The translations under genes and the position numbers were made by a program. The notes below the pieces were generated by a model, which saw nothing but the letters and a program-made list of their open reading frames with translations, had not been told where the DNA came from and searched no databases. DNA of 64,000 nt from Chryseobacterium rhizosphaerae (GTDB lineage Bacteria > Bacteroidota > Bacteroidia > Flavobacteriales > Weeksellaceae), in the NCBI RefSeq assembly GCF_003385455.1, contig NZ_QNUF01000006.1, positions 1 to 64,000 on the forward strand, given 5' to 3'. Within the stretch, counting starts at the first letter, position 1; each line of letters begins with the position of its first letter. This document shows positions 45,993 through 54,187 of this stretch, piece after piece.

Positions 45993-47516
45993 TTAATCCT
46001 CTTTCTTCACTTCTTCAATCTCTTTCTTAAGTCTATTGTTAATATTAATTTTAGCATTCTTAAAACTGAATATCCTGGCCCCTTCCTCCCGTGCATAAGG
46101 GTTAGTAATAGAATCTAAAATTTTGGAATGCACAAAATAAGGACTGGTATCTTTCAGTTCTTCCATTCCCTCCGAATAATCTTTAACTCTAATGAGATTG
46201 TCATATTTTTTGCTGAAATCAAACCAGTTGATATAATCCGCATTGAACGAAACTGCTTTTATCCCGGCTTTTGAATAATAATTAATAGCTCCTGCCTGAC
46301 CGTAGTTATCACATAAAACCAATGTGTTTCCTGTTTTTGACAGCTTGGTATATTCATGATCCGTTTTTTGAGCCAGCTCTCTCCAGCCTTGCATATCGGC
46401 GAAATCCTGAGGCAAAGAATGATCTTTTCCGTCCTCCCATCGAAGCAGCCCGAATTTCTTATACCATTCCGGATTTTTAACGATCGCTTCCGGACTTTTG
46501 TTTGGAAATGCAAGATAATATACCGGCACAAAAAGCAGGATAGGATGAAGAATGCAAATGGGTTTTAAAAGTTTCTTCCATCCTTTTTCGAGGATCATTC
46601 CCAGATAAACGGCCCCAAAAGCAATGTAAACCGGGTAAAGCCCTATTGCATAATAATCTTTTGCTCTGAAAAACATGAATAATGCAATGGTGATCACATA
46701 TCCCCAGAAGAAAAATCTCATTTTTTTAAAAGATTGCTCAAATAACAGCGCATAGAAACCGGCTATGATCACAAAAGTAACTCCTATGAAAAACAGCGCC
46801 TGAGCCCTTAAAAAATCAAACCTGTTTACATTGACCAATTGATTTTCAGAAAGTGCTTTCATATGATGAATTACCGGAAAGTTATTATGATATTGCCAAA
46901 GTAGATTAGGAAGAATAAGAATTAAAGTTAAAATTCCGGCCCCATATACATGTGGATTTCTGAAAATTTTTCTTTGGTCTGTAATCAAAAGTGCAGGAAT
47001 AAATCCTAAGGCTAAGAATGCTATATTGTATTTATTCAAAACTCCTATTCCAAATACCAACCCACCCCAATAAAGCCATTGCACCTTTTCTGTATTGACA
47101 TATTTTATCAGAATATAAAAAAACAAAGTCCATAACAGTACTTCTAAAGAATTGGGCTGAAAAAGCATATTTAAACGAAGAAGTACTGACAGTAAAATTC
47201 CCAGACCTGCTAATATCTGAGCAAACACACTTCCTTTTAATTCTTCTATAATTTTCCAGACCACGACGATTGTTAATGCTCCAAATAAAGTCGGAAAAAA
47301 TCTGACCCAGAATAGGGATCCTCCCAATATTTTGATAAGCCATGCAAACCATGAACTGACAGGAGGAACAGAGAGATAGCCCCAGGCAAGATGATTCCCC
47401 TGATCAAGATGTAAATATTCATCACGCTGCAAGTCATATTCCGGGCTTACCAGAACGTATTGAAGAATAAATTTTGCAATGATAAAAAGGAAGAGTACCC
47501 AATAACTTTTTTTCAT
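45993..47516 (-). CDS. Membrane glycosyltransferase family 39 (ArnT/PMT-like)
   Basis: A 507-residue integral membrane protein with about ten helices. The first periplasmic loop SPEYDLQRDEYLHLDQG carries the Asp/Glu pattern of GT39/GT83-type enzymes (ArnT, PMT), and HLAWGYLSVPPVSSWFAWLI follows in the typical manner. A soluble C-terminal domain begins at about residue 360. These enzymes use polyprenyl-phosphate sugars to glycosylate lipid A or proteins in the periplasm. The acceptor is not predictable. Not adjacent to a capsule gene. Ends at a strong terminator. Confidence 0.87.
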   Translation of the reverse strand: MKKSYWVLFLFIIAKFILQYVLVSPEYDLQRDEYLHLDQGNHLAWGYLSVPPVSSWFAWLIKILGGSLFWVRFFPTLFGALTIVVVWKIIEELKGSVFAQILAGLGILLSVLLRLNMLFQPNSLEVLLWTLFFYILIKYVNTEKVQWLYWGGLVFGIGVLNKYNIAFLALGFIPALLITDQRKIFRNPHVYGAGILTLILILPNLLWQYHNNFPVIHHMKALSENQLVNVNRFDFLRAQALFFIGVTFVIIAGFYALLFEQSFKKMRFFFWGYVITIALFMFFRAKDYYAIGLYPVYIAFGAVYLGMILEKGWKKLLKPICILHPILLFVPVYYLAFPNKSPEAIVKNPEWYKKFGLLRWEDGKDHSLPQDFADMQGWRELAQKTDHEYTKLSKTGNTLVLCDNYGQAGAINYYSKAGIKAVSFNADYINWFDFSKKYDNLIRVKDYSEGMEELKDTSPYFVHSKILDSITNPYAREEGARIFSFKNAKININNRLKKEIEEVKKED

Positions 47517-47595
47517 GGTTGATTGTTTAGAATTAAAGGTAAGACATTTTACATATTGCTTTTATTACATCAGCGGCTTATACACATGAGGGAAT

Positions 47596-47626
47596 AAAAA
47601 AATCCCGAAGAATTCTCCGGGATTTA
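47596..47626 (-). terminator. Rho-independent terminator of the MacAB-like operon
   Basis: A stem AAATCCCG/CGGGATTT, extended inside by AGAATTCT, followed on the minus strand by a T-run. Confidence 0.85.
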
Positions 47627-47652
47627 ACAGCTAAATGTATAGTGTCAGTTTA

Positions 47653-48858
47653 TTATTTTTGTTTTGACTTTAATTCTTCTTTATCCTTGTCTGATGGATT
47701 CCAAACTTTCACTTCTGAATCTTTTGTGATATTTGATCCAGGAAGAACCTGAACGTTAATTCCATCACTTGCTCCAAGTTTTAAGTAGGTCTTTTTAAAT
47801 TTCCCGTCTTTTTGCTTTACTTCTACAAAAGGAACATCTTTCCCTTGTTTCTTTTCATACTGAACTAAAGATTCGTCCAATAGCAAAGCGTTTTTCTGAG
47901 AGCTTAATACAATTTCTCCGTTAGCAGAGAAACCGGCTCTGATGTATTCATTATTAGGATTTGTTACATCTCCTTCTACCGGAAATTTAATAGTTCCTGC
48001 ATTATCTTTTCCTTTAGGAGCAATCATTGTTAGTTTTCCTGGAAATGTTTTATTCTGTAATGCTCCGATTACGATATTCATATCCATTCCTTCTTTTAAT
48101 TTTCCTGCCTGAGCTTCGTCAATTTCTCCTTTAAAAATCAGAGAGTTCAAATCTGCTACGGAACAGATAGTTGTTCCTGCATTAAAGTTATTGGCTTCAA
48201 TTACCTGGCTTCCTACTTTTACAGGAACCTCAAGAACAGTTCCTGAAGTTTTGGAACGAATCTGTGTCGTAGCCAATCCTTGTCCCTGCAATTCAGGGGT
48301 AGCACCTGTTTTGGCAATCTGTAACCTTTTTTGAGCCGTATTAAGCTGCTGTTGAGCATTTTTAAGAGATTGCTGCTGAGAAAACAATTGCTGCTGAGAA
48401 TTAAGATATTCCTGCTTGGAAGCAACTCCTTGTTTATACAGTTTCTCCTGCATATCAAATTGCTTCTGCATATTACTTACATTCAGCTGAGAGTTACCGA
48501 TTTGAAGCTGTGCATTCTGAACTTCCTGTTGTGCTGCATTCACTTCAGAAATACTCGGAACAATTCTCACTGTAGCAATTAACTGCCCTGCTTCTACTTT
48601 ATCTCCTTCTTTCACTAAAATTTTATCGATAATCCCCGCAATATTGGGTTTAATTTCAATTTCTTCTTTGGGAGTAATTTTTCCGGTAGCCATCACTTTA
48701 TCATCCATATTCTGAACGGAGGGTTTACGGGTCAGGAAGGCCTCACTCTCTTTAGAGTTTGATTTTACAAGATAGCCAATCCCGGAGAACAATGCCACTG
48801 CAAATAAAAGCCCTAACACAATATAAATGGCTTTTTTCCAAGTGAATTTCTTTTTCAT
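47653..48858 (-). CDS. Periplasmic adaptor of a tripartite exporter (MacA/HlyD-like)
   Basis: A 401-residue membrane-fusion protein. One N-terminal helix (AIYIVLGLLFAVALFSGIGYL) is followed by lipoyl half-motifs (IAGIIDKILVKEGDKVEAGQLIA), a long Gln-rich coiled-coil hairpin (about 110-190), and beta-barrel and membrane-proximal domains. It would link the MacB-like permeases in the inner membrane to an outer-membrane channel. It is the last gene of the unit ATPase, permease 1, permease 2, adaptor. No TolC-like gene lies in the window. Confidence 0.92.
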   Translation of the reverse strand: MKKKFTWKKAIYIVLGLLFAVALFSGIGYLVKSNSKESEAFLTRKPSVQNMDDKVMATGKITPKEEIEIKPNIAGIIDKILVKEGDKVEAGQLIATVRIVPSISEVNAAQQEVQNAQLQIGNSQLNVSNMQKQFDMQEKLYKQGVASKQEYLNSQQQLFSQQQSLKNAQQQLNTAQKRLQIAKTGATPELQGQGLATTQIRSKTSGTVLEVPVKVGSQVIEANNFNAGTTICSVADLNSLIFKGEIDEAQAGKLKEGMDMNIVIGALQNKTFPGKLTMIAPKGKDNAGTIKFPVEGDVTNPNNEYIRAGFSANGEIVLSSQKNALLLDESLVQYEKKQGKDVPFVEVKQKDGKFKKTYLKLGASDGINVQVLPGSNITKDSEVKVWNPSDKDKEELKSKQK

Positions 48859-48982
48859 ATGTATAGTTTATTTTTTACTTTAAAATTGAATGATTTAGAA
48901 ATTAAAAGATTAATCCTGTATGCTTATGGCCAGATTACTGTAATTTCAAATCTTCAAATTATGTTATTTTCTAATTATTTTA

Positions 48983-50254
48983 TTATTCTGATCGTAATGC
49001 TTCAATAGGTCTGATCTTTACCGCTCTCTGTGCGGGTATCATTCCGATAATCAATCCTAAAATTACCATTACTGCCATGGCTGCAAATACATTTCCGTAA
49101 TTTACCGTCGGGTTATAGAAAGGAAAGGAATCCTGTCCCTGTGTAACCGCATTTAAAATCATCAGCACAAAAATCCCAAACATAAAGCCCAGTAGCCCGG
49201 AGGAGAGGGTAATCACAACACTTTCCAACAAAATCTGATTCCTTACTTCAGCCGGCTTTGCTCCTAATGCTCTCCTGATCCCTATCTCTTTTGTTCTTTC
49301 TTTTACGGTGATCAGCAGGATATTTGAAATGGCAATTACTCCGGCAAGAATCGTCAATGTTCCGACGATAATTGTTAAAAGCTGCATTCCTGTAAGAAAG
49401 CCTGTCAGCTTTTTAAATTCTTTTCCCAGGTTGAAACTACCAAAAGCATTGGTATCTTCAGGAGAAACTTTATTCTTAGATTTTAAAACCTGTTTTGCAT
49501 TTTCCTCCACGTCATTTACATTGGCATTGGGCTTACTTACAATAGCAAACATGTCAATCTGTTCTCCTGCATTATACATTTTGGTATACGTTGAAAGTGG
49601 AATAAAAGCCGTTTGGTCATTTTCAAAGCCACCTCCTTTTTTCACTCTGAAAACACCTATTACATTAAAAAATATTCCTTTTATATTAATAGATTGTCCA
49701 ATCGGGTTTTCTTTCTTCTTAGCCTCAAAAAAATTTTTATAGATCTCTTCTCCGATAACCACTACATTTTTATTTCCTGAAACATCTGCATCATTGATAT
49801 ATCTTCCGAAAATAAGTTTCTTTTCTGAAATTTTATTCCCTACAGAATAATCTCCGGTAAGAGAGTACGTACTGCTTTTACCATTTCTAGACATAGATTC
49901 ACCGGGTGTTCCAGTAAAGCTCCCTCGGGAATTCTGAGGTGATATATAATCGATCTCTGTTAATTTTCTTTTCAGCATATCCATATCGGATAAATTGAGA
50001 TGCACCTCTCTTCCTTTAGGAAATCCCTCATAAGGAATAGATGTTTTCTGCGCCCACAGGAAAATAGAGTTGGTAGCAAACCCGGAAAATAATTTATCAA
50101 AACCATTCTCCATTCCTTTGGCTGCTCCAAGAAGACTTACATACAAAAACATCCCCCATCCTACTCCAATCATGGTAAGAAATGTCCGAAGCTTATTATT
50201 CCTCAATGAATAATAAATCTCCTGCCAAGTGTCTTTTTTAAATATGATATTCAC
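48983..50254 (-). CDS. MacB-like ABC transporter permease (second copy)
   Basis: A 423-residue permease of the MacB/FtsX type. An N-terminal helix (FLTMIGVGWGMFLYVSLLGAAKG) is followed by a large periplasmic MacB_PCD domain (about 45-285) and three C-terminal helices. EIGIRRALGAKPAEVRNQIL is the family hallmark on the cytosolic loop. It begins with GTG at 50254. It pairs with the related permease just upstream, so the transporter may be a heterodimer, unlike E. coli MacB, which is a homodimer with a fused ATPase. Confidence 0.92.
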   Translation of the reverse strand: MNIIFKKDTWQEIYYSLRNNKLRTFLTMIGVGWGMFLYVSLLGAAKGMENGFDKLFSGFATNSIFLWAQKTSIPYEGFPKGREVHLNLSDMDMLKRKLTEIDYISPQNSRGSFTGTPGESMSRNGKSSTYSLTGDYSVGNKISEKKLIFGRYINDADVSGNKNVVVIGEEIYKNFFEAKKKENPIGQSINIKGIFFNVIGVFRVKKGGGFENDQTAFIPLSTYTKMYNAGEQIDMFAIVSKPNANVNDVEENAKQVLKSKNKVSPEDTNAFGSFNLGKEFKKLTGFLTGMQLLTIIVGTLTILAGVIAISNILLITVKERTKEIGIRRALGAKPAEVRNQILLESVVITLSSGLLGFMFGIFVLMILNAVTQGQDSFPFYNPTVNYGNVFAAMAVMVILGLIIGMIPAQRAVKIRPIEALRSE

Positions 50255-50336
50255 TTCTTCTTAGTTATAAGTTATTACTATTTGTAAAAGGTTAAAAGAC
50301 AAAACCGTCTATCAGTACCCTATTTTCAAATTGCTG

Positions 50337-51566
50337 CTATTCTGTTCTTAATGCTTCAATTGGTTTAATTCTTGAAGCTCTGTATGCGGGAACAAATCCG
50401 GCAATCAATCCGGAAAAGACCAAAGCTACAAATGCCATTACTATCGTTCCCCATCCTACACTTGGACTTTTAATAAAGAATTCTTCAAGGCTGTCTCCAA
50501 GCAGGTTTAAAGTCAGGACTCCTACGGCTACTCCTACAAAACCTGAAACCACGGTAATGACAACACTCTCCTGTACAATCAACCCGACAATACCTCCGGG
50601 TTTGGCACCAATTGCTTTTCGAACACCTATTTCCTTTGTTCTCTCTTTTACAATGTACACCATGATATTACTGATCCCGATAATTCCCGCCAGTAAGGTA
50701 CCCATTCCGATAAACCCTACAATAGCTGTAAGAACCGCCATAAATGTAAATGTATCATTCATATTCTTGGCATTATTCCAGATACGAACTCCATTTTCAT
50801 CGTCAGGAGCAACATTCTTTCTTGCTTTTAATTTATCTTTTAACTCATCACCATATTTGATGGCCTGATCCGGAGTCAGTTTTTCATTATATGTAATATA
50901 GGCTATATTCACTGTATCAGAGCCTTTTTTCATCTGCTGTAAAGTCGTAATCGGAACTGTAATATGCCTTTCATCTCTATCTCCTCCATCATCTGAAAAA
51001 ACTCCAATGACCTTGTACATTGTTCCGTTAATATTAAGCTCTTTCCCAACAGGGCTTCCATTTTTGATTAAATCCCGCTGAACCATTCTTCCAATGACTG
51101 CAACATTTAATTTTCTTTCCATGTCCATAGCTGTCAAGTAGCGACCATCAATAACTTTTCTGTTTTCAATAACCTGCTCCCCGGGATCAGCCCCGTTGAT
51201 CTGATAAAGACCACTCTCTTTTCCATATTTCACCATTAAGCTGGCACTGTACCTGGGACTGGAAGGCCCTGCTTTTTCCTTGTCTGCATTAATTAAAAAG
51301 TCATAGTCTGAGTTATTCATTGTCACATTTCGATCAGACTGCAAGCCTTTATAAGCTAAGGTGGTCTTTCCTGTGGAAAAAATAATCAAATTTTTAGCAT
51401 CTCCCGCAAACCCTTCAGAGAAAGCGTTTTGAAGCCCTTTCCCGATTCCAAACAACACAATGAAAATAAATAACCCCAAGGCCACAGTAAATCCGGAAAG
51501 TACCGTCCGAAGTACGTTACTACGGATAGAACTGAATATTTCCTGCCAACGATCTAGATCAAACAT
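50337..51566 (-). CDS. MacB-like ABC transporter permease (first copy)
   Basis: A 409-residue permease with the same layout as the next gene: an N-terminal helix (FTVALGLFIFIVLFGIGKG), a periplasmic MacB_PCD domain (about 45-275), three C-terminal helices, and the EIGVRKAIGAKPGGIVGLI hallmark. Both end with the same motif, IKPIEALRTE or IRPIEALRSE. They are diverged paralogues, probably a duplicated pair. It lies between the ATPase gene (84 bases upstream) and the second permease. Confidence 0.92.
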   Translation of the reverse strand: MFDLDRWQEIFSSIRSNVLRTVLSGFTVALGLFIFIVLFGIGKGLQNAFSEGFAGDAKNLIIFSTGKTTLAYKGLQSDRNVTMNNSDYDFLINADKEKAGPSSPRYSASLMVKYGKESGLYQINGADPGEQVIENRKVIDGRYLTAMDMERKLNVAVIGRMVQRDLIKNGSPVGKELNINGTMYKVIGVFSDDGGDRDERHITVPITTLQQMKKGSDTVNIAYITYNEKLTPDQAIKYGDELKDKLKARKNVAPDDENGVRIWNNAKNMNDTFTFMAVLTAIVGFIGMGTLLAGIIGISNIMVYIVKERTKEIGVRKAIGAKPGGIVGLIVQESVVITVVSGFVGVAVGVLTLNLLGDSLEEFFIKSPSVGWGTIVMAFVALVFSGLIAGFVPAYRASRIKPIEALRTE

Positions 51567-51649
51567 TTTTTATTAGTATTAAAAGACTGAAAATTTACGA
51601 TTGTTAAATTTTCAAATTATCTCATTTTCAAATTCTCAAATTAACTTAT

Positions 51650-52339
51650 CTACAGTACAAGCTGCTTAATAAATTCATCACTTTCAATAATACCGTCTTT
51701 CAGTATTACGTTTCGTTTCGTTTGGGCAGCCACATCAGGTTCATGGGTCACCACAATGATTGTCTTTCCTTCATTGTTAATATCCTGAAGAAGCTTCATA
51801 ATATCATGAGTCGTCTTTGAATCCAGTGCTCCGGTAGGCTCATCCGCCAGTACCACTTTGGGATTTGTAATAAGGGCTCTGGCAATAGCAACTCTCTGCT
51901 TTTGTCCTCCTGAAAGCTCATTGGGAAGGTGATTAGCCCATTGTGCCAACCCTACTTTCTCCAAATATTCCATGGCTTTCTGATTACGCTCTTTTCTGGG
52001 TACATTCTGATAATACAAAGGAAGAGCTACATTCTCTAAAGCCGTCTTATAGCTGATCAAATTGAAGGATTGAAAGACAAAACCCAAGAATTTACTTCTG
52101 TATTCGGCAGCTTTTATTTCAGATAAATGTTCAATGGGAACTCCATCAAGATCATATACTCCTGAATCTTTTTCATCCAGAATACCAATAATATTAAGAA
52201 GTGTAGATTTTCCGGAACCGGAACTTCCCATAATAGATACAAACTCACCTTCTGAAATACTCAGATTGATCCCTTTAAGGACATGAAGCTTGCTTTTTCC
52301 TGTATCGTATGACTTATGTAAATCCTGAATTACTAACAT
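51650..52339 (-). CDS. MacB/LolD-type ABC transporter ATPase
   Basis: A 229-residue ATPase. Walker A GSSGSGKSTLLN, Q-loop FQSFNLI, signature LSGGQKQRVAIARAL, Walker B VVLADEPTGALD and the switch VVTHEPD are all present. It is a free-standing ATPase, serving the two downstream FtsX-type permeases. First gene of the four-gene export operon. Substrate unknown; macrolides, peptides or lipid-like molecules are family possibilities. Confidence 0.94.
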   Translation of the reverse strand: MLVIQDLHKSYDTGKSKLHVLKGINLSISEGEFVSIMGSSGSGKSTLLNIIGILDEKDSGVYDLDGVPIEHLSEIKAAEYRSKFLGFVFQSFNLISYKTALENVALPLYYQNVPRKERNQKAMEYLEKVGLAQWANHLPNELSGGQKQRVAIARALITNPKVVLADEPTGALDSKTTHDIMKLLQDINNEGKTIIVVTHEPDVAAQTKRNVILKDGIIESDEFIKQLVL

Positions 52340-52762
52340 TAAGTGATGTATGTTTTATATCCAATAAGTAGGTGATAATTTCAAATTGTTACAAGAATAA
52401 AAATTTATTCAAATATTTTTTTGTTTAACAAAATAACCCTTTATCAAAAGCACTTTACAACAAATTGTTTAACTGTAACTTTAGTTTTACATCCATTTAT
52501 CCTCAATATTGCTGCTTAGCCTATTATCCGTGCTGGTTTCATGTAAATGTGGAAAACTTTTACAGCTAAAAGTCAGTCAATTAGTATTTACCCCTTTCAA
52601 AATCAGTTCTTTTTTTCGAACTTTGTAGTTAGATTCTGATCAGAAACACAAACATAGTTTGTGAATAAGTTTAATTCACAAACAGCACAAAAACAAAAAG
52701 TTAAATGTTTTCTGAACGTTATCCACATACATCTGAATTATTTAATTATAAAGATATTTAAT
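52340..52762. other. 423-base divergent control region between the export operon and nrdB
   Basis: It holds two TTGTTTAAC copies (52431-52439, 52465-52473), a weak -7-like GAACTTTG at 52618-52625, and the DnaA-box-like sites and CACAAAC palindrome described separately. No gene is convincing. A 34-codon upstream extension of nrdB is not supported. Confidence 0.6.
52548..52727. promoter_or_regulatory. Group of DnaA-box-like sites upstream of nrdB
   Basis: TTATCCACA (plus, 52719-52727) is a perfect DnaA box. TGTGAATAA (52660-52668, i.e. TTATTCACA on minus) and TGTGGAAAA (52548-52556, i.e. TTTTCCACA on minus) fit the relaxed consensus TT(A/T)TNCACA. TAATTCACA (52672-52680) is one base off. A palindrome CACAAAC-ATA-GTTTGTG (52647-52663) overlaps the second site. 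In E. coli, DnaA regulates nrdAB, so a similar control is plausible here. Confidence 0.5.
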
Positions 52763-53737
52763 ATGGGAATTTTTGATAAAAGAGTAAGTTATAAGCCATT
52801 TGAATACCCTGAGGTTCTTCAATTTGTAGAAGCTATCAACAAATCGTTCTGGGTACATTCGGAAGTGGACTTTACTGCAGATGTTCAGGATTTTCATTCG
52901 CAGTTGGAGCCCAATGAAAAGCATGCTGTGAAAAATGCGCTTTTAGCCATTGCACAGATCGAGGTGTCTGTAAAGACATTCTGGGGAAACCTATACAACC
53001 ACATGCCAAAACCGGAACTGAATGGTTTGGGAGCTACTTTTGCAGAATGCGAATTTCGTCATTCTGAAGCTTATTCCCGTTTATTGGAGGTGTTAGGATA
53101 TAATGAAGAATTTTCAACAGTAGTAGAAATTCCTGCCGTGAAAAAGAGAATTGATTTCTTATCAAATGTTCTTAAGCACGCCAATTCTACAACACCAAAA
53201 GAATACGTTTCTTCTCTTTTATTATTCAGTATTTTAATTGAAAACGTATCTCTGTTTTCTCAGTTTGCAATCATTCTTTCTTTCACAAGATTCAAAGGAT
53301 ACATGAAAAATGTATCTAATATCATTGCCTGGACTTCAGTAGATGAGCAGATTCACGCTAATGCAGGAATTTATCTGATCAATAAGATCCGTGAAGAGCA
53401 ACCTAACCTCTTGACTGATTCTGACATTGAAGATATCTACACTCTGGTAGATCAATCTATAGAATTGGAGGGTGAAATCCTGGACTGGATCTTTGAATTA
53501 GGAGAGCTGACTGTTTTCTCAAGAGAAGACCTTCTGAACTTTATGAAATACCGTGTTGATGACAGTTTAAAGAAAATCAATATGGAAACCCGCTATAACA
53601 TTTCTCCGGAGCAATACCGCCCAATGAAATGGTTTGAAGAAGAGGTTTTCGCCAACTCTATGGATGATTTCTTTGCCAAGAGACCTGTAGATTATACAAA
53701 ACACGATAAGAGTATTACAGCAAACGATTTATTTTAA
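52763..53737 (+). CDS. nrdB: Class I ribonucleotide reductase small subunit (beta)
   Basis: A 324-residue radical-generating subunit. Iron ligands and the tyrosine radical site are visible: ECEFRHSEAYSRL (ExxH with the radical Tyr four residues later), ILIENVSLFSQF and DEQIHANAG (ExxH). It supplies the radical to NrdA for dNTP synthesis. No N-terminal ATP-cone is present, unlike some Flavobacteriia NrdB proteins. The frame opens upstream at 52661, but ATG at 52763 (MGIFDKRV) fits the family. Likely one operon with the next two genes. Confidence 0.95.
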   Translation: MGIFDKRVSYKPFEYPEVLQFVEAINKSFWVHSEVDFTADVQDFHSQLEPNEKHAVKNALLAIAQIEVSVKTFWGNLYNHMPKPELNGLGATFAECEFRHSEAYSRLLEVLGYNEEFSTVVEIPAVKKRIDFLSNVLKHANSTTPKEYVSSLLLFSILIENVSLFSQFAIILSFTRFKGYMKNVSNIIAWTSVDEQIHANAGIYLINKIREEQPNLLTDSDIEDIYTLVDQSIELEGEILDWIFELGELTVFSREDLLNFMKYRVDDSLKKINMETRYNISPEQYRPMKWFEEEVFANSMDDFFAKRPVDYTKHDKSITANDLF

Positions 53738-53745
53738 ATGATACT

Positions 53746-53768
53746 GGGCGCGAGCGAAGCGAGTGCCA
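53746..53768. repeat. GC-rich GCGAGCGAAGCGAG-type element
   Basis: GGCGCGAGCGAAGCGAGTGCC stands out in AT-rich DNA just after the nrdB stop. Its ends GGC/GCC can pair. It resembles small dispersed GC-rich repeats, but with a single copy in the window its nature is unproven. Confidence 0.35.
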
Positions 53769-53840
53769 AAACAGATCACTTTTTAATAAATTATTGATTC
53801 CAATCACAGTCAATTAATTCAACAAGCACAAATATAAAAG

Positions 53841-54131
53841 ATGATTAACGTAATTGTAAGTTACACTGTAAAACCTGAGTTTGTTCCTACAAATCAAGCT
53901 AATATTCAAACGTTTTTGAGTGATTTTAAAAATCTGGATCAATCTGCCTTTGAGTATAAAGTTTTTTTAAAAGAGGATGGTGTTACTTTTTTACATTATT
54001 CAAACTACATTAATGAAGAAGTGCAACATGAAGTTTTGAATACTCCTTCTTTTAAAGAGTTTCAGAAATTAAGAGATGAAAGTGGCTTGAATGGTTCCCA
54101 CAAAGTAGAAATTTTACAATCAATAATATAA
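53841..54131 (+). CDS. Small protein, probable antibiotic biosynthesis monooxygenase (ABM)-like fold
   Basis: A 96-residue protein. The pattern MINVIVSYTVKPEF, a helix, FEYKVFLKEDGVTFLHYSNY, and ending NTPSFKEFQKLRDESGL...VEILQSI fits a dimeric alpha/beta ABM/Dabb-like barrel. Family members range from heme-degrading enzymes to oxygenases, and no catalytic residues can be named here. It lies between nrdB and nrdA. The spacing suggests co-transcription, but a functional link with ribonucleotide reduction is only positional. Confidence 0.75.
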   Translation: MINVIVSYTVKPEFVPTNQANIQTFLSDFKNLDQSAFEYKVFLKEDGVTFLHYSNYINEEVQHEVLNTPSFKEFQKLRDESGLNGSHKVEILQSII

Positions 54132-54141
54132 ATACAACAAA

Positions 54142-54172
54142 ATTCCGGGGTGATTACCACACTCCGGAATTC
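54142..54172 (+). promoter_or_regulatory. Stem-loop in the nrdA leader
   Basis: AATTCCGGGGTG (54142-54153) pairs with CACTCCGGAATT (54161-54172) around a 7-nt loop: a 12-bp stem with one G-T pair. It ends 15 bases before the nrdA ATG and is not followed by a T-run, so it is not a standard terminator. It may shape mRNA processing or nrdA translation. Confidence 0.5.
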
Positions 54173-54187
54173 GAAAATATAACATCT

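Noticed and set aside
52548..52762. Replication origin
   Set aside because: There are only a few scattered DnaA-like sites, no dnaA or dnaN, and no AT-rich unwinding repeat series. Regulation of nrdB is a simpler explanation.
52661..52762. Extended NrdB start adding 34 residues
   Set aside because: The extension overlaps the DnaA-like boxes and has no similarity to NrdB or an ATP-cone.
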